A DNA stretch of 64,000 bases from the NCBI GenBank assembly GCA_035079385.1, contig JAVHKY010000012.1, positions 2,524,501-2,588,500 of the forward strand. The letters run 5' to 3'. The DNA is from Aspidiotus rigidus (lineage: Eukaryota; Arthropoda; Insecta; Hemiptera; Diaspididae). Of the stretch, positions 9,312 through 21,771 are shown piece by piece (position 1 is the stretch's first letter; every line of letters starts with the position of its first letter). The translations under genes were made by a program, and so were the position numbers. The notes under the pieces were generated by a model. The model saw nothing but the letters and a program-made list of their open reading frames with translations. It did not search any database and was not told the origin of the DNA.

Positions 9312-12300
9312 CTGAAAATTGATCGAAAATGAAGCTTCTAGATTTTTATTTAGTGAGGGACGGAATTGATAAATCCAAACTTACATTCAACTCTTGTATG
9401 TGAGGTGAAAGCACTTCGCCTTCTTGAGTTCGTCTCGTGTGGATGAGGTAACAATGGATAGTCGAATTTATCAAGTGCGACTTCTCTCGCATATCGCCGA
9501 CTCGAAATAGCAGACTTAGTTGACCGTCTCTTAGACATATTACGCAGTTCTGACTGAAGAGTAACGTTTGCTTCCTCTGTTTAGGTCTGGCCATTTTTGC
9601 GAATATAATGCCAACCATAAAAGCCTGAAATGATAAAATCATATGCAGAAATCAATACCATAAAATACAGTTAGCACAAAAACGCAGACTTGTTGACATG
9701 TGTTTCATATCTCCCTCTATCACCCCATCCTTTATTCATGGAGGACGCACGGGGACAAATATTTAAAAATACGATGAATGGAGTCAAGGGCCTAATGACG
9801 ACCTATAATTCGAGACGTTAGGTTCAGAAAAATTTTTGCGTCTGAATTTGAAATTGAAGAACTTGTGTTATTCTTCGATTTAGAAAAAGTGTGGTTGATG
9901 TCCTTACACGAAAAAATTCAAATATTAATTTTCTGTAATTAAAGAAAGGAGACGGGGGGGGGGGGGGAGGTACGATTTCAAAGCTTGATATTTTACGAAG
10001 TTTTACTCTCGTAAAAGCTCAATTTCCAGGTCCATCTTATGTAGAATCTAAAAGCTCACAATTCCAATAGGGAACCATATTGAAATAGAGAACTGTACTC
10101 ATAAATGAGTAGCTGATTACAGAAACCACAACTGTGCCAATAAAAGTCATGATTCAAACGCACCTGGCCCGAGGAGAACACATCACTCTCAAATTTGGAC
10201 ATAAATACCTCCGAAATAAGCGAGCTCAAGGGAGTACCAATAGGGATCCCCACTTCTTCGGGGAACTCGAAAAATTTTCCATCGAATTTACAAAAATTAG
10301 GAGTCCAACAAAATTCAAGAATGTTAAAGAATTCCTCCAATTCCTCATAAGGACACCAGATTTAACGAGCAATTCGCCCATATGCTGGATAGCGACAGTT
10401 TTGGGAATGTGAGGAGATAATCCTACAATACCAAATGAGCATAAGGTCGTTCCCAGAGGGAGACTTTTGTCCTTCAGCTTCTCTGTCAAGACACCTGAGT
10501 TCTTTACTGAGCAGGGAGAATTGAATACTACTCTGAAATTAAACCAACGATCTATATATTTACCTATAATATGTAAGGTAGTGACGATACAAGTGACACA
10601 ACCAGCCGCATAGGGATATCTTTTTATGTACCTTAGGCAACAACATGCGAACACTTAATAAAAAGCCGAAGGCGTTTATTACGCCGCTGTCATCTGAATT
10701 CAGATCATATCGATCGAGCAGCCCCGTGATACAAATCGATACTGTTATTATTACACGAATATTCACCCATAACGGAGGGGGGGGGGGAAGGGCAGAAGTA
10801 GGTTCTACGATGGTTTGTCAAAGTACTCTTGATAATAACTTTGCTACTATTAATGATATTCCTCACCTCTTTAACGAAATTAGGGAAACAGAAAAGAGCA
10901 GGTCATAAACACCGGAGACATACGAGGACTTCTCCATGACTACGACGGCATTACTTGGATCAGCTTTCGTAAGGATTAAGAGCCCTCCTCCCTGAGTTTC
11001 CTCTTCAAGCCGTACAACCATACAATTGAAGAACGTTTTGATTCTAGGGAACCATATTTTTAAACATTTTTTGCAATACCTGAATCATGACTCCAATAAT
11101 AGATTGAATGCAAACCAAGAATATGGACTCCATACATTCGGTAGTTGGAAAGCGACTTCCGTATCCCGTACTGTGTTGGGTTTCCATACTGTACAAAAAA
11201 CAGGAAACAAATCCGTCGATGTTTTGAACACACGGTGTCCAACTTGAATTGCCAATATTTTCGGGTAGAAGATCGCCATGACTGTACGCAATCAACCACC
11301 AGACTAGTGCAAACCCGAACCAACTGAGTAAGAAGCTCATGAAAAAAGACAAGAAGGTCCACCGCCATTGCGCATCCACCAACGTTGTGAAAATATCCTG
11401 CAGATAGCGTCGACTTCGTTCGGAAATGTGTACTTGAACTACATTGCAGTCTCCATTTTTGAATACAGCTCGTCGTCGTGATTTACGAAAACTATTCAGG
11501 TCGGATCGATGATAGTGGTTGTGTCTGCAATTGAAAACAAACGATCAAAATAAAAATAAATAATTACTCTACTCGTTGCTATCCGCGATACTGGGGTTCA
11601 AAATTCAGGAATGTCACTACCTATTATTACTGACTGACGGATTATTCATCTGGTCACTAAGTCTTGGTGCACAATAGGTACCGGTAATTCAAAACTGTTG
11701 AGCTAAAAATACGACGCAATGAGAAAAAACACGATATGTAGCTTTTTACGAAGACCTCTCCACTCTTTGGATTGAGAAATCGTGGAAATATTTTATCGTG
11801 CCTAACAGTCATGTTAAATATTTGTTGATACTTCAAAAATTGTTGTCACTCAAGTACATTCAACTGAATTGGATTTCAGAAATGTGAAGTGCTCTACTTC
11901 TTCACATTTGGATGGGTCCCTCTCTTCATTACAAAGATTTTGGTCCATCAGCGGAATTTTTCAATTCTCACTATTTATAAACATAACTAGGAGGTCAACA
12001 TTTTTTCAATTTCCTAAAGTAAGTCGTACCTCACCCTCTGTTGGATAGTTGCATGTGGTCTAATCTACGCCTTTTCGCAACTCCATTTTGCAGGAAAGAC
12101 TGCGGACAGCTACAGACTTTTCTTCCGGATAACCATGAAGTTTGCTCTTAAAAAGGAACTAAACCTTTTGGATTGCTCTTACACTAAACTGTCATTTAGT
12201 TCCCCCTCCTCCCCTCGCCAAAAAAATCGTCGATATACGAAAAATTTCAGTACCTTCTATCAAAATCAGTTTTCATAGTTATCGGTGATTATAATAAACT

Positions 12301-15300
12301 ACAATTGATCGTAGTTATAAACACAAAATTGCAAACGTATTCATTCAAAAAACGCGAGAAGATAAGGAGATTCGACGGGCTTAGCCAGACGAGTACAAAC
12401 GTGAGAATTATGAATTCGGACAGAAACTGGAGAATGGTATTTTTCTACACATATAACAAGGCCCCCTTTCTGCTGATCGTTTCAGGCAGAATGTCAATTG
12501 AATTTAAATGGATGATAACATGGACAGAAATTGGAGAATGGTATCTTTCTACACATATAAGAAGGCCCCCTTTCTGCTGATCGTTTCAGGCAGAATTTGA
12601 TAATATGGACAGAAATTAGGGAATGGTATCTTTCTACACATATAACAAGGCCCCCCTTCTGCTGATCGTTTGAGGCTGAATTTTGATTCAATTTAAATGA
12701 TGATAACATGGACAGAAACTGGAGAATGGTATTTTACCGCATATATAACAAGGCCCCCTTTCTGCTGATCGTTTCAGGCCGATTTCAATTCAATTTAAAT
12801 GAGAGATAACATGGACAGAAATTGGAGAATGATATCTTTCTACACATGTAAGAAGGTCCCCTATCTGCTGAGAATGGTATCTTACTGCATATATAACAAG
12901 GTCCTCTTTCTGCTGATCGCTTCAGGCAGAATTTCAATTGAAATGGATGATAACATGGACAGAAACTAGAGAATGGTATCTTTCTACAAATATAACAAGG
13001 CCCCCTTTCTGCTGATCGTTTCAGCCAGAATTGTAATTGAATTTAAATGGACGATAATATGGACAAAAACTAGAGAATGGTATCTTACTGCATATATAAC
13101 AAGGTCCCCTTTCTGCTGATCGTTTCAGGCTGAATTTCAATTGAATTTAAATGGATGATAACAAGGACAGAAACTGGAGAATGGTATCTTACTGCATACA
13201 TAACAAGGCCCCCTTTCTGCTGATCGTTTCAGGCCGATTTCAATTCAATTTAAATGAGAGATAACATGGACAGAAATTGGAGAATGGTATCTTTCTACAG
13301 GTGTAAGAAGGCCCCCTTTCTGCTGATCGTTTCAGCCAGAATTTTAATTGAATCTAAATGGATGATGATATGAACAGAAATTAGAGAATGGTATTTTTCT
13401 ACACATATAACAAGGCCCCCTTTCTGCTGATCGTTTCAGCCAGAATTTTAATTGAATTTAAATGGATGATAACATGGAAAGAAACTAGAGAATGGTATCT
13501 TACTGCATATATAACAAGGTCCCCTCTCTGCTGATTGTTTCAGGCCGATTTCAATTCAATTTAAATGAGAGATAATATAGACAGAAATTAGGGAATGGTA
13601 TCTTTCTGCATACATAACAAGGCCCCCTTTCTGCTGATCGTTTCAGGCCAATTTCAATGCAATTTAAATGAGAGATAACATGGACAGAAATTGGAGAATG
13701 GTATCTTTCTACAGATGTAAGAAGACCCCCTTTCTGCTGATCGTTTCTGGCTGAATTTCAATTGAATTCAAATGGATGATAACATGGACAGAAATTGGAG
13801 AATGGTATCTTTGTACAGGTGTGAGAAGGCCCCCTTTCTGCTGATCGTTTCAGCCAGAATTTTAATTGAATTAAATGGATGATGATATGAACAGAAATTA
13901 GAGAATGGTATCTTTCTACAAATATAACAAGGCCCCCTTTCTGCTGATCGTTTCTGGCTGAATTTCAATTGAATTTAAATGGATGATAACATGGACAGAA
14001 ATTGGATAATAGTATCTTTCTACGGGTGTAAGAAGGCCCCCTCAGCCAGAATTTTAATTGAATTTAAATGGATGATAATATGGAAAGAAACTAGAGAATG
14101 GTATCTTACTGCTTATATAACAAGGTCCCCTCTCTGCTGATCGTTTCAGGCCGATTTCAATTCAATTTAAATGAGAGATAATATAGACAGAAATTAGGGA
14201 ATGGTATCTTTCTGCATATATAACAAGGCCCCCTTTCTACTGATCGTTTCAGGCCAATTTCAATTCAATTTAAATGAGAGATAACATGGACAGAAATTGG
14301 AGAATGGTATCTTTCTACAGATGTAAGAAGACCCCCATTTCTGCTGATCGTTTCTGGCTGAATTTCAATTGAATTCAAATGGATGATAACATGGAAAGAA
14401 ACTAGAGAATGGTATCTTTCTACAGATGTAAGAAGGCCCCCTTTCTGCTGATCGTTTCAGCCGGAATTTCAATTGAATTTAAATGGATGATAATATGGAC
14501 AGAAACTAGAGAATGGTATCTTACTGCCTATATAACAAGGTCCCCACGGGAGTAAGTCCACTCCACTCCTCAACAAGGGAAACGTCGAATTTTTCTCATT
14601 GGAGAGCAGCCTCCCAAGTCTTAACAAGGGATAGAAGACGAGAGGCCAATCAACGGTTTTCAAGATTTCACTAAGTTGGGAAGTAAATTGGGAGAGATAA
14701 GGAAGCGGAACACTCTTCCTCCTCTTAGAGGCCCGCAGGGGTCTCGTGAGAACAGGGTACGTTGAAGGGCCACTCTGGTCTCTTTCTTACGGATCTAACC
14801 ATTGACGTCAATATTGATAGAATTGACGAAGACTAGATAACGGAGGGTAGAAACCTCGTTATTATAGGTATCTTGGCAAAGGGAGAGGAATGCGCAAGAC
14901 GGAGGATGTAAGAATTCAAAGCCGCTAGTTTGTGGGGGAAAGGGCAGAAGAATGACCCGTTAATAAGTCTGTCCGTGGCAGTGTCTTTCCGGTAGACGCT
15001 AAAGGAGTAGCGGTCCGGGAGGAGGGAAATAGTCAGGTCAAGGAAGTTAATCTTCGACCCACCGATTTCAGAAGTGAATTGAATGGACGAGTACAAACTA
15101 TTCAGAAACTGAAGGAACTCGGAAAGTTGTTCTTCTGAACCCGTCCAGACACACAGTATGTTATCGACATGTCTTCGCTAGAGGAAGATACAGGTGAGGA
15201 GCGGGTACCTCGACTGTAAGATTTCATTCTCCAACCGAGACATTTGAAAGCATCGATGTTACTAAGAAATCTAACCACCAACTTTCGTGAGCTACATGAA

Positions 15301-17180
15301 GATGCTTTGATAAAAAAAACCTACCTCGTTAAATTATCACCGATTCATAATTCTCACGTTTGTACATTCGTCAGGCCAAGCCGGTCGAATTTCCTTATCT
15401 GTACTTCCGTTTGTCTTGTCGTATTCGTTCGCCTGATGACGACTGTTATGGTTGAAAGATCTCGCGTTTTTTGAATAAATACGGGCTATAGTAAACTTAC
15501 AATTTTGTGTTTCTTAATAATTATGACTGTCCCGTAAACTTGGTGAAATCGTTTGCTCACACTTAGACTGAAGCTGAATTCATTTCTTGTAAATCGACGA
15601 GACGAATGAAAGATGAATAAGTGACCTTTTATTGGAAATTGCTTTTCTCAAAAATCTGTCATCCTCGTTCAGTTGCTCATTTCAAAATTTAGGCAGGAGC
15701 AGAATTTCGAACTGATCTAAAATTTTCAGCCTTCGTCGGAGTCGCGAGATGGGAAAGTTTGAGAACCTCTTTCTACATTTTTCCTGCGCGTAAACAATAA
15801 TTATTCGATTAATGTTTATTACAGAACTGCACAATAACTCACATTAATAGGAATACGATTATCATATTTTATCGTACTTTATCTGCCCCAGTTGATATTT
15901 TAATTTATAGCACAATGCCGTCATTAAATGACAAGCCTCTTCTCCAGGTCACGAGTTATTTGCTTTCTCGAGCGGTAGCTGACCAGCCTTAAATGTCAGG
16001 CCACGATTTATAGTTTTTCATAAAAGTGTAGATTTGAAACTCTTCACTATATACTATACAAAAATTTTTGAAATTGGAATTAAACTATGACGTAGGCGAT
16101 ATTTTCAAATTTTTCAAGTTTTTAACTTTCCTTTCGTGTAGACTGGAGAACAATCTCTAGGAATTTTTCTGTTCAAGGGGGTAGGTCCACAGTAAAGTGA
16201 GGGAGTTATTGAGAAATTTGAGCATATTCCTTCGAAAGGAGCAAAATTTAAAGGAAATGGAGCGGATTTCAAATTTCTCTAAGTTTCTTAGCAAAATTCT
16301 CCCCTGAATCCACCTCTGATTTACGCATACCTCCTTCGAATTCGAAACACCAAGTGGATATTTCCGTTAGAAAAAAATAACACATTCGACGAATTCTTTC
16401 TCATGAGAAAAACCTTGCTCATCCTTCATCTATTTTGGAGCTGCGCCTATAATCCTAGGGTGACGAAATCATCACAGGTAATATCAGAACCCAATTTTCT
16501 GACTTGATTATGCGAATGAGCAAACTTTTCTCAGTAGAACCGTCGGCAGAAAGAGATTTAAATAAATTTTTAAATTGCGCTAACCTCAAATACGCCGGCA
16601 ACTGATAAAGAGACATCCAGTCATTCAATAATTACCGACGAGCCGCATGATATCTTTGAGGACCACTGCTCTTTTCTGTACTATATTCTACAGTATTGTG
16701 AAGCGTGTTGACGTAATTCTATTTCCCTCGGCTCTCGTCCACTCGAATTCGCTCACTCTTATCACGCACACTCGCTAACAGGTGTATACACACTGCACAT
16801 TTGCATAATTAACTCCGTTCTACGTGCGCGTAATCTAATGTGATTTTAGTTCGCTACGAACATCAGGTAAACTTGTACGTATATATGCGTAATGCTCACC
16901 TCTGATTTTTTTCGCCATCGGTCACAAAAATTGGTTGCTTGTTCTGCCGCGGTGAGCATTCGCATAATTGCTGACTAGGAAAGTGATCATCGTGTCCGAC
17001 TGGTTGGTACTGATACTCGTAAACAGCCTCGTGCAAATGTAATTCGTTTTTGTCGGGGACTGAAACGGACGCGCTCTTATTCTGCGCTTGAGCTATCTGC
17101 ACTTTGATGTTAGCGTCGAGAAGTGGATTCGTCTCGACTTCCAAGATGTTGGGCGCGCTCGTTGACATAGCGAACTTCAT
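8940..17180 (-). CDS. Kir gene A: inward-rectifier K+ channel (Irk family)
   Basis: This encodes a predicted 445-residue plasma-membrane channel subunit that conducts K+ as a tetramer and is normally gated by PIP2. It is joined from minus-strand exons 17180-16900, 11524-11080, 9624-9385 and 9311-8940, all with GT-AG introns. The start is ATG at 17180: the frame is closed by TAA upstream and no earlier ATG exists. Residues 1-94 are a polar N-terminus. Then come R-R-A-V-F-K-N-G-D-C, the [14 protein letters not shown] slide helix, M1 at about 150-174, the pore, M2 at about 225-250, and the cytoplasmic domain with ARPKQRKQTLLFS and FRVGDMR. The pore cysteines (WTPC, TTEC) are present. Oddities: the selectivity filter reads S-T-G-Y-G (212-216) instead of T-I-G-Y-G, and Gln occupies the M2 rectification site (MIQAF). 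The C-terminus SSI fits a class I PDZ ligand. Family is certain; which Irk paralogue is not. Confidence 0.9.
9385..9624 (-). CDS. Kir gene A exon 3 (end of M2, PIP2 region)
   Basis: The 80-codon exon is phase 0 at both ends, with acceptor TTTCAG before 9624 and donor GTAAGT after 9385. It encodes A-F-M-V-G-I-I-F-A-K-M, then basic ARPKQRKQ and FRVGDMR. It carries REKSHLINSTIHCY where gene B has the usual [13 protein letters not shown], so this strand is diverged in gene A. Confidence 0.9.
9955..9968. repeat. Poly-G run
   Basis: An uninterrupted G homopolymer of about 13 bases lies between exon 3 of gene A and the RT remnant. A second lies at about 10775-10787. Such runs are common sequencing-error sites. 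Confidence 0.9.
10056..10790 (-). pseudogene. Penelope-like reverse transcriptase remnant (motifs before the catalytic DD)
   Basis: On the minus strand three overlapping frames give consecutive RT pieces: LLPKVHK near 10640-10680, then KLKDKSLPLGTTLCSFGIVG, then FCKFDGKFFEFPEEVGIPIG with T-P-L-S-S-L-I following. The P-K-x-H-K and G-(I/L)-P-(I/M)-G-(S/T)-P-L-S signatures are those of Penelope-like or closely related RTs. The motif A Asp is replaced by Gly (codon 10430-10432, F-G-I-V), and at least two frameshifts break the frame. It is inactive and lies within intron 2 of Kir gene A. A poly-G run borders each side (9955-9968 and 10775-10787). Confidence 0.7.
11080..11524 (-). CDS. Kir gene A exon 2 (slide helix, M1, pore, most of M2)
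   Basis: The acceptor is TTGCAG before 11524 and the donor GTATTG after 11080. The first base completes an Arg codon split with exon 1. The exon encodes residues 95-242, including the whole filter at 11158-11172 (codons AGT ACG GGA TAC GGA). Gene B splits the equivalent stretch over three exons. Confidence 0.92.
11525..12410. other. Intron 1 of Kir gene A, proximal part
   Basis: AT-rich intronic sequence next to exon 2. I see no repeat family or coding remnant here. Confidence 0.4.
12411..14547. repeat. ~103-bp tandem repeat array, about 20 copies
   Basis: The unit of roughly 85-105 bp contains GATGATAACATGGACAGAAA, TTGGAGAATGGTATCTTTCT, ACACATATAACAAGGCCCCC and TTTCTGCTGATCGTTTCAGG. Copies differ by point changes and small indels, so this is an older, less homogenised array than the 129-bp satellite. 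The family recurs at 44486-44887, 47058-47630, 54058-55226 and 55920-56318, thus in introns of both channel genes and between them. Open frames on either strand are repeat artefacts. Confidence 0.9.
14548..15240 (-). pseudogene. Penelope-like RT remnant, C-terminal half of RT and connector
   Basis: Read on the minus strand, the catalytic C motif appears as R-H-V-D-N-I-L (15160-15168), where an active enzyme has x-x-D-D; the second Asp is Asn. It continues with EEQLSEFLQFLNSLYSSIQF, N-F-L-D-L-T, FSVYRKDTATDRL and P-H-K, typical of Penelope-like elements after the DD motif. A TAG precedes the motif (about 15178), a TAG follows at about 14833, and in another frame LGRLLSNEKNSTFPLLRSGV near 14560-14630 resembles the connector before a GIY-YIG domain. 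The ~103-bp array begins where the endonuclease should. It is inactive and lies in intron 1 of Kir gene A. Confidence 0.75.
15241..16899. other. Intron 1 of Kir gene A, distal part
   Basis: No coding remnant or tandem repeat recognised. AT-rich with a few T-runs; it ends at the donor of exon 1. Confidence 0.4.
16900..17180 (-). CDS. Kir gene A exon 1 (N-terminus)
   Basis: It runs from ATG at 17180 to the strong donor AGAG|GTGAGC at 16899. It encodes about 93 residues of polar N-terminal tail rich in Gln, Asn and acidic residues and lacking membrane segments. The downstream ATG at 17168 is an alternative start. The phase (two bases of an Arg codon) fits exon 2 exactly across a 5.4-kb intron and matches the phase of gene B's first visible acceptor. 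Confidence 0.8.
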
Positions 17181-19640
17181 ACTTCGTCTGGATATCGTCA
17201 CTCTAGTTTCGACGATCGCATCGCGTTGACATTAATGACCTCTCGAATACATTGTGAGTATCACAATGATTCTCGGTATCCCAACGCTCATGTGTTTCAC
17301 CTACTCCTCGAATGAGTGGAACGATAAAATCAGATTACGACAGGGTTCGTCTCTCATATACTCTGAATGCTTACTTTCCTCAAATCCACAAACCGAGATC
17401 GAATAACAAGAGGAGGTCCATAACTTTGAGATGCTCTATACCTGGAAATTGGCTTCAAATTTGCGGGACAAAGAATGGCAATGATTGTCTATGCAGTGGT
17501 AAGTTAATGGAGAAGACTAGAAACGGTCAACAGAAGACCAGCCAAACGATTCTGGAATGAAAGTCGTAAGATACAGATCTAACGAAGAGCGATTTTATGA
17601 GTTTCATCAGAATGCAATAAGACCTGAAACAAAGAAAAAAAAAAAAAATAGAAATCATTAGGTACTTAATGATGATCAATTACAGTGGTGTTATTCATTG
17701 AGTTAATGGACACGAGATCTACCGAGAACGATAATTTTAGCGATTTCAACTTATTTTGAAAATTGTAAAATTGGACATTTTGATGACAAGTTATCGAAAA
17801 CTCAAAAAATTTTCAAAGTTCATAGTCTAGAAATATTGGATATAAAAATGACGAATTCGCAGTGACTTAGGTCAGAGAGGTGGGATACGGGGGATCATCC
17901 CCATTGCGATCGAGATCCTTTTTTCGTTCGTTACTGTCTCTCTCGCGTGGCTTGGCTAAAAAAACTCCCTCTCCCACCATTGAAAAATCGTATCGACGCC
18001 ACTGAAGCCAGAGAATCGCTGCAAAATCAAAATTTGGCACGTGCACATTGCGTAACCTTCTCCCAGTACTCCGTTGTAAGTACCTCCCTTTACAGGCCAC
18101 AAACCTCGCCAAAAACGACTTTCTGCAGTATCTTTATAAAATATCAATTTTTGAGTCAATATATCTCAAATCGAAATTAAAGAGCAAAAAATTTCCTACA
18201 AAAATTGTCTTCTTTAATCTAATCATAAGATCAGTACATTATTGTTATAACTACCCTCTATGAGTCAAAATTATTTGAACAAATAAAGTTTTTTTTTACA
18301 ACAAACAAAAACTTCTCAACTTGAAAACTGGGAGGAAATATATTGTATGGACCTTTGATTTTCTTCGCATCGAAAAAGGAAGAAGGAAACCAATTCAAAT
18401 TACAAAGTGAGAGTACAATTTAGTGAATAATATATGCATGAAAATAGGTCTTCAATATTCAAGTACAGCTATTTTATAATCGTTTCTAATTTGGGCAGAG
18501 GTTTGCGGCAATCATTCGATCTTAGACACCACTTTGGTAGGAAATTGTATATTCTTCAATTCTTATAGAGAGTATTTTCGACAAATCAATATTTTTAAAG
18601 ATACAGCAAGAAAATCTTTTTTTAGCATATTCTTTATTTGGGGAGTGATGCTGGTACCAGGGGGCAAAGAGGTTTCAGTATGTACTAGAAAGAGAGGGCG
18701 CCTCTCTCGTTGTCACGTATTTTTATTTTCAGACATTTCTCCTTTTTCGGAATTCGAATGTATATTTTTTTTTTCATCTAATTTTATGCATTTTTGGATA
18801 CTCGTGTCAGCTAAATTTTCAAATGTTTCTTCATATTGGCTACCACTGATTACAAAGCAGAAGAGGTAAGAAATTGTCAATAAATTATCAGTGAAGCAAA
18901 TTTTTATGGAAAACATGTAAACATGAATAATTTCTAATAACCTCAGTAAATTATCTAGATATTTCTACTCTGGGTATTGAAAAAAAAAAAAAAAACTCTG
19001 GACCTACTTAGGTATGTTCAAAATTCTTATGCGAACACAAAGTATTCAGAGTTACTTTTAATTCTTTTATTTACGAATTTGGGTAAAGTACATGAGATGA
19101 AGGGAGTAATTCTGGGATTTAATGTTATTTAGATACTATTTTCTTCGTATCTTTTCATTTCATTGTAATTTTCTTTCTCAATTTCGTTCAATTTTACACT
19201 CCTTCTTTCTTTACTTGTTCTTCGTATTTTTTCTTTTCTTTATCGTCCCTCCAGAGTCTTCCGAGTTGTTCTTTTGGTCAGTGTCATACTCTTTCATTTC
19301 TCCCTCTCTTCCTCTCCTTCTATTACAGTCTTTTGCATCCATCTTCTTCAATTATCCATATCAGCCATGATAGTTCTATGACTTCTCCTTTTTATATGAA
19401 AATAAATCAACTCCTCCCTTTGTTCTCGAGTTGATTGTGTTGAGATTTTGAAAATACCTTCCTTTTTCAAAGCCCTCAATTTATTCCTTCCGGTTCCTTT
19501 CACCTCCAACTAACAGTTATTCTTGACGTCGGGTCCTGATTTTTTGTAATTCACTATTCTATAGGGATTATTCTGTTAAATCCTGATGACGTTATCTCCT
19601 TCTCCAGTTTTTTTATAATGTCAACTACCTAATCTATATC
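17181..19640. other. Upstream flank of Kir gene A, no gene recognised
   Basis: This should hold the 5' UTR and promoter of Kir gene A, but I cannot place a transcription start. Short frames near 17312-17560, 17867-18180 and 18534-18869 encode nothing I recognise. Homopolymers occur at about 17634-17648 and 18980-18994 (A). Confidence 0.4.
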
Positions 19641-19649
19641 GAGGTTTGA

Positions 19650-20870
19650 TAAGGAACTTGTTCCATGGGGGAGAGATTTTTGAAAATTTTGGCGTCTCAC
19701 CATTTGCCTAGATTGGTGGTTGAAATTTTTTCAAGTCCTCCTCCTGTCGGATATATTTTAGAAGTTGCAATTCTTCCACGTTTCTCTCTTATCATATATA
19801 GGTTGAAAGTTGGAATTTTTCCATGTTACCTGCTTTGCTTGATGTACAAAATGTTTTCAATTTCAACTCCTCTGACGGTTCAATTTTTCCCAAGTTCCTC
19901 TTTGTTTACTCTCCCTGTAGAGTATTCGTTTTTTCGTTTATTTCCTCTCCTGGCATATATAGCTAGATTCCCAATATTTGAAATATTTCTAAATCTGACT
20001 CCTTTGACATTAAACATTTTTTTAACCCCCAACTATAATATAGAACTCGAAAGTCTCAATTTTTCCGAGTCCCTCCCGCTATAGTTAGCTCAATTTTAGA
20101 AATTTCATCAAATCCAACTCTTCTTTTTGGAACTCCAATTTTGAATTCAATTCTCAATATTGGAACCAATCCGTTCCATAGAAGAGGATTCGTGAATTCC
20201 CCCCAATTAACTTTGTTGAAGACGGCATTTTTTTTTTTTATTACAACCTTCAATTCAACTTCTTTTGGTTGAATTATAGAAATCGTTGAGTACCACCACC
20301 TGACTCGACTCCTCCTCTTCTTTCAGTTATCTTCCCTATCCTTAAGTTACTGTCCTTTGTATCCCAACCCCTTCAGTTGTTCTTATTGATAGGGAACTTG
20401 TTTTATCGGAGGGTAATTTGAAGAAAAATGACGGGCTCCGGGCGCCGGGAGGCAAAACGTAGGATTTAGAATAACGAAGGTCTCCTTAACGAAGTTGAAC
20501 GAGGAAGGCAGGAAGTCTGTTTTATGAGTCAAATTGAATTTGGTATTGAAAATTCAAGAAGCCTAGACGTACTATAAGCCTAGTATAATATAGTTCAAGA
20601 GTCTAAATTTTTCTCGACTCCTATGATAGGACGGGGACTTAGAAATAGGACATTATCAGTGACCTGGACCTATTTTAGGGACTTTGAAATAATTATATAG
20701 GTTGAGAGTCGAAATTTTTCTCAGTCCCTTTCCTATTATATATAGCTCGGAGATTGAAATTGTTCCAAGTCCGCCTCCTATCGTATACAGCTCGAGAGTC
20801 GAAATTTTTTAAAGTCCCTCTCTATAGCTCGGAGGTCGCAGTTTTACTAAGTCCCTCTCTTATCATCCCC
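19650..20870. repeat. Diverged CTCGAG-type 45-46 bp repeats and a GGGAACTTGTTTTAT block
   Basis: Segments near 19720-20110 echo the 45-46 bp unit (TATATAGGTTGAAAGTTGGA then ATTTTTCCA) but are heavily diverged. Copies at about 20580-20870 are closer (GCTCGAGAGTCGAAATTTTT). Between them, 20395-20575 carries the AACCTGTTTTAT-type block and the GAAGTTGAACGAGGAAGGCA block also seen at 1670-1740 and 56500-56595. Confidence 0.6.
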
Positions 20871-21690
20871 GTATTTCAGGCTAGTTAGTCCAGGCCTTGT
20901 ATACTGTATATTAAGCCTGTTAGTACAAGCCTAGTTATTCCGTATATCAGGTCTATTTTCCTTAGTCGTCGAAAAATTACCACTTTCGAGCTTTATATGA
21001 TAGAAGGGAGCACTTTCGAGTTATACGTGATAGGAGGTTCTATTTCGGCTGTTAGATTGAAATATTATATACTAGATCAAGAAGGAGAGGGGGCGAACGA
21101 GTGGATCGAGTGAGATCTCGGAAAGTCTTCATGATCGTCTGCGCTCGATCAAAACCGGTGGACTCTTTAACAATTTGCTGCAGTCCTCATTTTTTCAGCT
21201 AATTCAGTTTTATAACGATCTCCCCTGTTTTTGTTTTATTTGTTTTTCTCTGTTAACCCCCCCCCTCCGCTTTTGACCTTTGTTTTGACTACCTTTTATA
21301 TTTTAACTCTTTTACTTTAATAGTTTTTATTTTCGACTCTTCATTTTTCGGCCTTCCTCTCTTGTTCTGGCTCGTCGTTTTAGATTTTCTAAATTTTATA
21401 AAATTTTATATATTTTCGATCTTCGGTTCCGTCGTTCTTTTTGCTTTCGGTTGTTCTAAATCTTTTCTTTCAATTTTTATAAATTTTTAATGGGTGTCCG
21501 TCGGTTCTCTTCTTAATAAACTTATTTAATTGGTTTCAGTTCCGTGTTTCTCGCTGAAGCTCTTTTGTTTGTTTCTACGTTAGGTGCTTGTAACTCTACA
21601 CATTCCCATTATAAGCCTTCATTATACTAGGCCTAATATACAGCATACTGGACTTGTTTATTTGTTCATTTTTTATTAAATTAATCAATT
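20871..21690. other. CTAGTATA remnants and T-rich sequence, no gene
   Basis: CTAGTATA-type fragments occur at 20880-20960 and 21600-21655. A block at 21060-21130 (GGGGGCGAACGAGTGGATCG) is related to 7030-7095 and 63725-63840. The stretch 21180-21570 is strongly pyrimidine-rich with a C-run near 21257. No coding feature seen. Confidence 0.45.
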
Positions 21691-21696
21691 TTTCAT

Positions 21697-21771
<75 letters not shown>

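Noticed and set aside
11026..11327. Plus-strand open frames over the Kir gene A pore exon
   Set aside because: They are antisense shadows of exon 2, whose minus-strand product is clearly a Kir pore.
12305..14663. Short frames on both strands within the ~103-bp array
   Set aside because: The same short peptide recurs with each repeat unit and matches no domain.
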